Origin: Limanda limanda
Taxonomy: Eukaryota > Chordata > Actinopteri > Pleuronectiformes > Pleuronectidae
Assembly: GCF_963576545.1 (NCBI RefSeq)
Contig: NC_083639.1
Coordinates: forward strand, 15,688,118-15,752,117
Length of the DNA stretch: 64,000 nt
Reading direction: 5' to 3'
Part shown: positions 48,238 to 64,000 of the stretch, one piece after another
Layout of the letters: each line of letters begins with the position of its first letter
Position numbering within the stretch: the first letter of the stretch is position 1
Program-made: the position numbers and the translations under genes
Notes under the pieces: model-generated
The model's database searches: none
Seen by the model: the letters and a program-made list of their open reading frames with translations, nothing else
What the model was told of the DNA's origin: nothing

Positions 48238-48279
48238 CGATGTGGTGAAGTTTCTCCTCTTGGAGCTTCGACCGAACAT
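48238..48279 (-). CDS. prickle2: Candidate first coding exon of a prickle2-like gene (tentative)
   Basis: The ATG at 48279-48277 starts MFGRSSKRRNFTTS, and after the Ser codon comes a strong donor, GTAAGTATTGG, leaving phase 0. From memory, the long isoforms of Prickle proteins begin MFxRxSKRR, ahead of a CxxC-rich stretch and the PET domain; this short peptide fits that pattern. In mammals PRICKLE2 lies beyond the 3' end of ADAMTS9 on the same strand, with its 5' end facing ADAMTS9, exactly the arrangement here (about 7.5 kb apart). Prickle is a cytoplasmic planar cell polarity protein. No PET or LIM exon is visible at lower coordinates, so the remaining exons would lie outside the window. 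Fourteen residues could match by chance. Confidence 0.42.
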
Positions 48280-48510
48280 GACAGGCTGATCCCAGGACAG
48301 CAAAGACACCAGTATCGAAAACAAATGGAGACGCAGAGGAAGCTGGAGACGAGCGTGCGCTTTCTTTAAAAACAGAAATCCCTTGCGATTTGTTCCAGAC
48401 GCACAGAGTCTGTCTTGGCTACAGACCCATCCTATTAACTTCCTTTATTAATGAATGGAGCTCTAGGTTCCGGGTGGCAGCTCCACCCTGTTTGCTCACA
48501 ACCAATGGAA
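48280..48510 (-). promoter_or_regulatory. Putative 5' UTR and promoter of the prickle2-like exon
   Basis: Upstream of the ATG on the minus strand there is no earlier ATG in the same frame. An inverted CCAAT box (CCATTGG on the minus strand, 48502-48506) lies about 225 bp before the start. No TATA box is evident. Support depends on the exon call. Confidence 0.25.
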
Positions 48511-50824
48511 AACGAGATTAAATACTTTTTTTTTAAAAGGGAAAAACTATAATTAAGCCTGGATGAAGCCAGGGATGCAGTGGTAAATGACAGTGTGGAT
48601 CAGTCCTGACGTCCAGTCTCATGATAAATAACAGACCCTGTAATCATAGTGGAAATAAATGTTTTGTGCTCATATTCTCCTCCACACACCATTTTGCCTT
48701 GGAAGTTGCAATATGAATTGCAATATCTCTTGTGGCAAAAGACGAGTGGTTTGAAAAGATTTCTTCCAGCAGTTACAAAATGACATAGCACAACCTTGAC
48801 TAAGGAATAACGGAATTTCTTTCTTTCTATTCCCACTCACAGCAGAGAGACACTTGCACATTCACTCCTCTCTACATTCTCTTAGAGCATCTCTCAATTC
48901 ACATGTATTCTTCACAGCCATTCATACCTCCAGAAGAATATGACATTCTCCCCACTTGGTATTTTTCTTCCCTGTGGTCGAGTCACCATCAGAGAAAAAG
49001 GCTTTTGAGCATAACCGGCACAACCACAGCGAGAGGGTGCTCTGACTCCCAGATGCACTTTACCAAGATGTTCTTATAATATTGTATTATAGACATTCTT
49101 CAAGGATGTATTCTACAATGCAGCTCTGTCAGCCTCTCTAAAGTTCAGGCTTTCACGACTCGGTGCACAAATGTGGAGGGTATTCTAGATTTCTCTCACA
49201 CACACAGTTTTAATGCGGAGACATTACATTTGCATGGATATTATTGCAGCTTTCAGTGTGAAGGGTCGAGTAACTAATGAATTGTGCAGGATGGATCCTG
49301 GATTACACCTAATACAATGCTGTGATTTCAGTATGTTTATGATTCCAAAAAAACAAACAAAACCGATTCTAAAAAGACAATGGAAGCTTGACTTAGTCCT
49401 GTGTGTCATACAGAGTGCCATTATATTCCCAAAGCTATTCCTGTAAACCTTCATCAGTCACACTGTTACACTGGGTCACATGTTCTTTAACCCCATGAAG
49501 AGTGTAATTTAATTTCGACTCGCATGTAGTGCTGCCATATATACTCACAAGGACACCTGATGTGTATTATGGTCTGCCTGATTAATGTGAACTGAGATGC
49601 CCAGTTTCAGCCACTATCTATGTTTAATCTGTAAATGCCACAGACATTGAAGGGAAGTCATGAAGTAACTAATGCAGGGTTGATTGTTGTCTATTCATGG
49701 AATTTGTTCAAACTTCCAAAAAAAGATGAAGCAAACTTTAATGTTTAAGCTTGATTTGTCACTAGTGTATTATTATTAATATTAATAATAGTATTATTAT
49801 TTTGCTAATATATCATTCATTACAATCAGTTGTGGGATGAATATTTGTATCGGAGGTGGTGGTTGTTTTAATCATGCTAACTAACAAACAAACTAAAAAA
49901 TGAAGGTAATAAGTCCCAATACAGAAAGAAAGAAGGAAACAGAGAAAGAAAGGCAGCAGAGCAGGTGTACCTGTGTGAAAACGCAATGATTGTGCACTTC
50001 AGTGAAATGAGAAGAGGAAGCATGGAGGCTGTGGGAAGGTCTGTGCCTCCTCTAAAGGACAGAATCTAACCTTGAGATACTTGAGTTGCACCAGTAAAGA
50101 AAAGAAAAGAGAGAAATTCCTGTTTGACATCAGTGCTCTGTGCAGAAACACACATACATTCACTCACTTACTGCACTCAGATAAACACAAAGTGGATCTG
50201 GGCATCCAAACTAACTGTGTGTGCACGCGAGCCTGAGGCTTCCACTCACTGCTGAGCCCCAGTTCAAATTCAGCCTAGATTAACTTGAGGAATGATGATG
50301 GTAATGATGGTGAGACGAGCTGACTCTGGGGACACGAGACTTCAAACTGCCTTCATTAAGTTCTGAAGTTAAGTGTCTAAACATTGTTGGCAGAATCAAA
50401 CACAGCTTGTGTTTTATTTCCAGAAGCAATGCAGAATACAGTTGGAATGCAGGGAAAATGGTTATTTTGGTCATAGGTCGCAGTCAGCTGTGAGTGTTCA
50501 TGTAATGAGCTGATTGGACATTGTAGGAAAAAAAACTCTCTCCATAAAAGCTTTATCCAGGATTTCTAATCCTGCGCATTTTCCTTCGCATTATCTCAAA
50601 TACCTTGCTGGTGAACTTTTGACTCGCAGAAGTCTGTCAGGGCCGACTCTCGGTTCAATGAGCAGTTTCCTGTGAGGTGGTGGACGTGACTTCTGAGGTG
50701 TCGGGAACATCTAGTACAACTTGAGGCTGCTTAGATCACTGCTCTAATCTTTGTGGGAAAGTCTCAGTACTGTACTCACTGTACTCACCAGGATACAGAC
50801 ACACAGAGAAGTAGACTGCAGTGG

Positions 50825-51008
50825 TTTTGAATGAATGTATCCATGTGTTTGTCTGTAGCTTTCATCACAAAATTGTATATTCAGTTGTTTTGAATGAATG
50901 TATCCATGTGTTTGTCTGTAGCTTTCATCACAAAATTGTATATTCAGTTGTTTTGAATGAATATATCCATGTGTTTGTTTGTAGCTTTCATCACTAAATT
51001 GTATATTT
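50825..51008. repeat. Three-unit 63-bp tandem repeat
   Basis: Units start at 50825, 50888 and 50951. Each reads TTTTGAATGAATGTATCCAT, then GTGTTTG, CTTTCATCAC and AATTGTATATTCAGTTG. Units 1 and 2 are identical; unit 3 has a few substitutions and loses its end. The 63-bp period keeps a 21-residue repeat open on the minus strand, which explains the open frame there. Confidence 0.95.
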
Positions 51009-53726
51009 TTCATTTTTCTAAACATTGGAGGAATCTGATATCTCCTGTAGAGCTATTGTTCTGAGGAGTGGTGTCCAATATCGATCGTATTCAATCACAA
51101 ACCCAAAGACTTTTGAAGTGCATGAGCCTCTCATGTTCTTCAATCAGCCAGAACAGAACCTGTTGGGTTCATACATGACTGTGTAACTTATGGACACATT
51201 TATATGTGTTTATTTCAAGTTTTAAATACATGCATGTGTATGGAAGCAGAGAAAGGCCATAAAGATTTGAATGTTATTAGCAACTGAACTGAAGGCTTGT
51301 GAAACTGAACACCCTGCATTCTTCCAAAAAAAAGAGGGAGACCTTATCTTGTATTCCACACCTCATAATTTGGATCAGAATCAGAAATTCAGTATTTACT
51401 TTGAAAACCACAGTGATATGAATACCAGGTTGTGAAGTTTAAATAGTTTTGATGTCATATTTGAACATTTCCCACAGTTCAACGATCATTTCCAAATTGC
51501 AGCAGTTCAATGAGCTCAATTCTAATTGAACAAATTTACAAAAAAATCTGTCTTGGTCTGATAAAATGCATATATTACATGCTTTTCATGTTACATTGTA
51601 CCATAATCTCTTGTAGTAATGGACGAGAAAAAACTGCAGTACGTCCTGCAAACTGTGGTTCAGTGGTTTAAATGCAGAATCAGCCTGAGATCAGGTGAGC
51701 TGCTGAAAACTTGGAGCGAGAGGATCCAGTCTCACTGTGACATGTCTATGAAATGTTTAATCTATATTCAGCATGGTTGGGGGAATTCATGATAACTTTC
51801 AAAAGCAATGCAACTATTTATGAGCAGCAAGGCCGAGCTCGAGATGACATTCTGGTTGCATCTGGTAAAAATGATTTCCTGTTACTCATTTTTATTATCT
51901 GAAATATCTGGTGTTATAAAAACCTGCTGTCATTTGTCAACAGAGGGGATATCTCACACAGTGCAAGAATGAAAAGGGAAGAGAGAGATATCTTTTTACA
52001 AACTGACTACCTGGATGTTAGTGAATTACACTCTTAAGTTTCTGGAGCTGTTGAAAGCCCCTGTCTCACCCCCCTTCCTGCCATACGTCTTTACACACTC
52101 ATCCCCTGTGTAACAGCCAATTTATAAACAGCACCTTACTCAAGGTGTTGACAGACATTTCAGTCAGTCCCTAAATGTCTCGCTGGCTCCTGTTGCCGTG
52201 CAGGTTTCAGCTGAGATGACAAGAAACAACATGAAATACTGATCATGCTCCACAAGTTTGGGAAAACTTCATCGATCTGGCAGCGAAACAACGATCTTTC
52301 CCCACTGAGATCTGCTCAGCTGTGAGCTTTATTGGACGAGCAGTGCTGACAACATGTCGATGGTCTAATAATTCATGTTTAAGAGACAAGAGATTTGCTC
52401 CATAAAACACATCTGTCAGGTCACAAACCAGACTGTTATGATGGTGAAAGGATGGTAATCATAATTAGGCGGAAGCACTAAATAAGAGCGAGGATATGAT
52501 ATCGTTAATCCAAGATTTTTACAGCCAGTACTACTGCTGAATGATACGCCAAGGACAAACTGGAGTTCAAATTATATGAATGTGTGAGAAGCAGACAGAC
52601 GACCAGTGCAGGCGTTTTTATTTCCTTCTCATTATCGACTTCACCAGATCATTAATCATGCTTTTTATGGCAGCACCAAAACTTGCTAATAAAGTTTATG
52701 CAGATGAGACCTATAGAACATATAAATAAATGTATTCACAAAATAGTTGGTGTGTTGCCAGACAGTTCATTTTAAGGCAATAATACTGCATGGTAATTCA
52801 TAATCATTTATGTACATTCACATAGAAAAAAGGTTAAATAAATACTGCATATAAAATAAAAGCATATGCAAAGACACTTCAAACATACATGTTCAGTTAC
52901 CTGATAAACACGTGGCAAATATGTTACATAAGATAAATACACATAAATATCATCGCAATCCCTTCATTTACTGTGTGACACCTGAGAACTCTGTGGACTG
53001 AACTGACATTCACAATGAGTGAAGTGACTCTTTGAAGACACACAACTTCCCCAGCGCTGTTAGACATTGTTCAAAATATGTAAAGTTGCAGATTAAAACT
53101 GTGTGAAATTCCCTTTGGCTGAAGTTAATAAAATATGGCTTCTTCATCACCAGTACACGTAAAATGTACTCTACATACCTACTACACATCACTACGGCTT
53201 ACAGAATGCATAGATTAATTTCTGCTTGTGTCTCTTTACGAATAAAAATCAAGAAACTGCATTAAACTGGTTCAAAGATGCAAAAACATACATACACAAA
53301 ATAAAAAGTACCCTGATATTGTCACAACAACAGGTTCATGACATGAGCCTGTTCATATGTACAGTTTGGACAGATTTAAAATAGAAAGAGAAGAATGTGA
53401 GGTACATGAGCTGGTCTACAGGCAGCATCTGGACCCACACGATGCTGGGGGGGCCTGTGAGCTCAGCAGTCTGAGAGGTGTCTCCAGGGTCGGACCAGTG
53501 CATTATATCTACAGAGTATCTATACTGGAATTTGAATCGGCCCGAGGTGAAGTCTTTGTTTTCTGAATTCTTTCAAGCTGCTCCAGATAAGATAACCTGC
53601 CCTCGGTAAAAAGCTAAGAGGCTAATAGCTCTCCCTGGTCACTGCACACCACCTGAGATATATACACAGAGGAATTCAGGGGCTCTCTGAAGTCTGGCAG
53701 CGTAATCTCTACGATTCTTTTAGAGA

Positions 53727-53747
53727 TGTGTGTGTGTGTGTGTGTGT
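53727..53747. repeat. (TG)n microsatellite
   Basis: About ten perfect TG units. Confidence 0.9.
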
Positions 53748-55668
53748 TTGTTACATGTCAGTATGCTTGTGTATGGGTAAACTTCTCTAGATGTGAGCTG
53801 TAAATCCTAACCTCACAACTCATTGCATGTGCACTCCCAAGGACACACATTATTATAATTTTTAGGACTCTGCATTGACTTCCATTCATTGTGACCAATT
53901 CAAACTTTACCTCTAACCTTAACCAGGAGCTCAGAAAATAACATTTGTCTCATTAGGGCCAGGCTTTGGTCCCCATGACATCTACTGGTCCTGACAAGGT
54001 CAGTGTTTGTACTGGAAAAGGTTAACACACACACATGCACACATGTTTATCTAGTGTCTTCCTACAGCACTGAAATGGAGATCTTCCAACACCTGAACAC
54101 ATACTAATGCTGATGTATGGATCATACTGTATTTCAGAGAAAATACTGTTTGTGTATCAAGCTATTTCATTTAATGTTTTCTACTAACTTAAAAGAAAAT
54201 GAACAGACTTTCTTCCCAGAGGAACTTTTAAAGGTAAGAGTGTATTTTACGAATGCAAGTGTTGGAGTCATGGAAGTAACACCTGGCTTTTTCCTGCAGT
54301 GTTATTAGCATGGCTGATCCTAAAAAAGCCCAGTATCCGGTCTGACAGGACGAGGACCTGCAGCTGCAGTAAACAGCTGGACAGATGCGGACGCGCACAA
54401 TCCAGTGGGTTTGAATGTGATTGGCTACAAACACCGCAGAGGTTCACTGAGGTAAAAATTACATAGCTGGAATGACAGCTAATAAAAGCACACTTGAGAC
54501 CGGACGGACCTCTGGACTGGTAACATCTGACTAAATGAGACATTCGAAGTAAAAAACAAAAAACATCACAGACCCAAAACGTATTTTTAAAGAGCTGCTT
54601 ATACAACACAGTGTAGCACAGGATTCTAGCACCTGTGCTCCAGAAAGCTTGGAGGATGAAAGAAAAGAGACCCACTGATTAGAGACACCTCGCTGCATAT
54701 AAACACCAGGACTGCAGACCATTATAATCATAACATCATTGGATCAAACACAACTTATTGAACTGGTCCAGAAAGGAGCATATGGCGGTGACACAGTGTA
54801 GTAACGACGGTACTGCAAAGTCCAATATCCAACATGGAAGGCACATGTGTGGCAAATAAAAACAAAACCTTCTGAGTGGCAAGTGTGCTGTGTTCAGTAA
54901 TGACAACAAAACTGTTAAATTAAACATTACGATACAAAAATAAATGGAGAGTACAATAAATAAGACATTTTGATCCTGCTATGTACAGTACTTACACCTG
55001 ATTCATTTACATTATACACACGTGGGCGTAACAGAGGTCGTATGAAGGACGGGTTTGAGCTGTGAGTGGACTGTAGCACCAAAGAGGCAGGAGGTGTGGA
55101 CAAGCACCTGGAGAGGACTGCAGCTGAGATGAATGAGAATAGATGCTGGAAAGAAATCATGATGCAAACAGCGTTAGCACTCAGTTACTGCTCATGATCC
55201 TGCACAGCAACATGAAAACCTGACAAAGAAAAGAGGTGGATTCACTGAACAGAGCTGCAGAGAATATCTTTACCTGCACAAAGGAGCTTATGTTTTCATC
55301 TGTCTGTGCAGGATTACACAAAAACTGCTCAAGTGATTTCTATGAAATTTTGTGGAGGGGTGAGACCCAAGAAAGGTCACCATTACTTTTTGGGGCAGAT
55401 CCAGAGGAAGATTTTTTTTCACTTTCACATAGTGAGATTGTACACTTTGATATTGTTATTGATGCACACTCATCTATATATAGACAAAAAGTTTGACAGA
55501 TGTGCAATCACTCAACCTGGTAAAAGCCAATCATGTTTGAACATTAAAAGCATTAAAACACCTGCTTGGTTGTTAAAACCTGAACAAGTCTTTGTTGTTG
55601 TTGAAGTTACAGCAGCTTCTAGTCCTGTGATCTGAATCTTGTCTATGGTCCTTAACTGTTTGCTTTAC

Positions 55669-55674
55669 TTTAAT
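55669..55674 (-). promoter_or_regulatory. Possible poly(A) signal ATTAAA for the ADAMTS gene
   Basis: ATTAAA on the minus strand, 84 bases after the TAA stop. I found no AATAAA on the minus strand within the next 3 kb or so, but a short 3' UTR would be unusual for this family, so a distal site cannot be excluded. Confidence 0.25.
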
Positions 55675-55757
55675 TTCCGATTGTACCTTTGTTTCAATAA
55701 AAAATGACATATTGTTAAATGTATATTTAAAATAAATCTCAAACCTGTGTGATTGCA

Positions 55758-62564
<6,807 letters not shown>

Positions 62565-63731
62565 CTGTATTGGAAACAAGACAGAGACAGATGTTTTACA
62601 ACGATACCACATCCCACATGGCATGAGAGGTAACAGAAGGAACATCACGATAGTTCCATTGGTGGAAAGTAATTGGGGTTAAAACTAACTATTTTGAATA
62701 AGTAGCTGCAAGTGCAACAAGGAGGCTTCAGTTTAAGCACAGTTGGGTTTCTTCATCATAAATAAAAGTGTATCTGTGCATTGTAACAAAAAAATAAAGG
62801 ATTGTGTTCTGTTGATAATGCAGGACCTTCACTTTATGGGGAGGATGGATTAGAAATGTCATAACAGAAGATAAGAGCTGGGAGGAAGACACCACTGTTG
62901 TTGGTGAGTGGAAATTGCTGGTTCTCGCAGCTAAACTGAATTCCTGGCTTGAAATTGCACACAGAGAGTAAAAGTAGTGTGAAGTGTCAGAAATGTAAAA
63001 GACTAGAACTACGCTATAATGTGGCAATCTGCCATTATAGTCACGTTAAATAAGTTATTCTCAAAATGGTTTCTGTCATTTCAGCTGAGACGGACTCACG
63101 ATTGATTACTTCACAGACTCCAAATTACGTCTTTGGCTCAAGATAGCAGACTTTGTATCCAAGATATTTTGGCTTCATTTTAAGACAGCAGATGAAAGAA
63201 CAGACACGTTGTCTTCTACTGAGGGACGACAGTGAGATTGATTTTCGTATCTAATCTGTGACTACAAGCATGAACACACATCATTTTCAGAAATTAGAAC
63301 TACTCCTTTAAAAGGGTTAGAATAAGCATTAAAGATGGTTATCATGTACTTTACACTGCCAGGCTCATAGTCACTAAATACACTGCTGTTGATTTCTTTT
63401 AAATCCTATTGCGATGAGGTGATGCCTAGAGCATTTAACTATAGAAGCTCCGTGCCATAGAACCACCATGACAGTTTCTACTCTATTCAGTACTAGGTCT
63501 ACTAGGTAACTCAACTATTATGAAATTCAAGTCTCTAGTATAATTCCTGCACCCACTGTTTCAGGAAAGGCTACTTGCGTCAGAGACGCTGGGTGTTACG
63601 ACTGCAGCCTCCGCCAGCTGGTCTTCATCACTCTTTACACGCTTGTCAAACAACTGAAATGCCTGGAACTGTTGCTCTCACTTGTGCTGTGCAACAGAGG
63701 AATGAACCTTTACCCTGCATGATGGCTTCTG
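62565..63731. other. Intron of the ADAMTS gene, no exon seen
   Basis: No CSxxCG-type codons with splice sites occur on the minus strand, so the next upstream TSR exon lies past 64000. AT-rich DNA. A 30-codon open stretch near 63560-63650 is not ADAMTS-like. Confidence 0.6.
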
Positions 63732-64000
63732 AAAGGGATAGTTCACCAAAAAATTAAAATCCACTCGTTACTCCCACCTTACTGCTCCTGCGGTGTCATC
63801 CAAATGTCCGTAAGTGAAGAATACTGTTGTTTTTTTATTTTCGAATACTCACCATTTACTTCAATTGTATTGGATTTGGCTGAAACGCTGTTTACTACTT
63901 AGACTCCAGAAGTGTTTTGTGGACTCAAACACTTCACCCACCCCCTCATCTGCATAGTGGTGAGTAGATAATGAGTGAATTTACATTTTTGGGTGAACTA
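63732..64000. mobile_element. MITE-like element, copy 2, running off the window
   Basis: The left end AAAGGGATAGTTCACCAAAA and the right part TTTTGGGTGAACTA form terminal inverted repeats (GGATAGTTCACC against GGTGAACTA...). The segment 63860-64000 aligns with 25473-25625. This sequence type is very common in spiny-rayed fish genomes (from memory). Non-autonomous. Confidence 0.7.

Larger units (their letters stand above)
48511..55757. other. Noncoding DNA between candidate prickle2 exon and the ADAMTS gene
   Basis: AT-rich, with a three-unit 63-bp tandem repeat at 50825-51008, a TG microsatellite at 53727-53747 and the presumed 3' UTR of the ADAMTS gene at its right end. No coding exon was recognised. 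Confidence 0.55.

Noticed and set aside
50744..51025. Minus-strand 93-codon frame with a 21-residue repeat
   Set aside because: Explained by the 63-bp tandem repeat; starts and ends in unrelated AT-rich DNA.
63560..63650. Minus-strand stretch of 30 codons after a CATTTCAG acceptor-like site, tested as an upstream ADAMTS exon
   Set aside because: No Cys/Trp pattern of a TSR, ends in a stop with no donor, and lies next to a MITE-like repeat.

Overview
The window looks like teleost (probably spiny-rayed fish) nuclear DNA. It is AT-rich, gene-poor and full of CA/TG microsatellites. Its genes carry introns with GT/AG boundaries, and its interspersed repeats are ones typical of bony fish. I ran no database search, so all family names rest on motif recognition.

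Positions 1-5662 are the 3' nine-tenths or so of an LTR retrotransposon on the + strand. It has one uninterrupted 1562-codon Gag-Pol frame (207-4895), a 3' noncoding region with a 25-A tract, a polypurine tract and a roughly 330-bp 3' LTR (5333-5662). The pol order is protease, integrase, reverse transcriptase, RNase H. Integrase before RT is the hallmark of the Gmr1-like branch of Ty3/gypsy elements, and the capsid carries a SCAN-like segment, as known for that branch. Every RT, RNase H and integrase catalytic motif is present, so the copy looks young. The 5' LTR and primer-binding site lie outside the window.

Positions 5663-48237 hold no gene that I can support. They contain microsatellites, a degenerate GGGCCC/CATATGGG-type minisatellite (about 17.6-18.1 kb), a foldback MITE-like element (25.4 kb), two diverged copies of an unnamed dispersed repeat (11.4 and 33.2 kb), and LINE-tail remnants. 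A short minus-strand candidate exon at 48238-48279 encodes MFGRSSKRRNFTTS and is followed by a GTAAGT donor. It resembles the alternative N terminus of Prickle proteins. PRICKLE2 is the known vertebrate neighbour of ADAMTS9 in this orientation, so much of 5.7-48 kb may be prickle2 intron.

Positions 55758-62564 hold the last nine coding exons of an ADAMTS9/ADAMTS20-type metalloprotease gene on the minus strand: three thrombospondin type-1 repeat exons, then the six exons of the C-terminal GON domain, ending in TAA. All splice phases agree, giving 370 residues plus stop. One GON exon (58181-58314) lies between a UG-rich tract upstream and a pure (CA)67 tract downstream in the transcript, a potentially splice-relevant arrangement. 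The introns carry two L2-like LINE 3' ends, and the right edge of the window carries a second copy of the MITE family.
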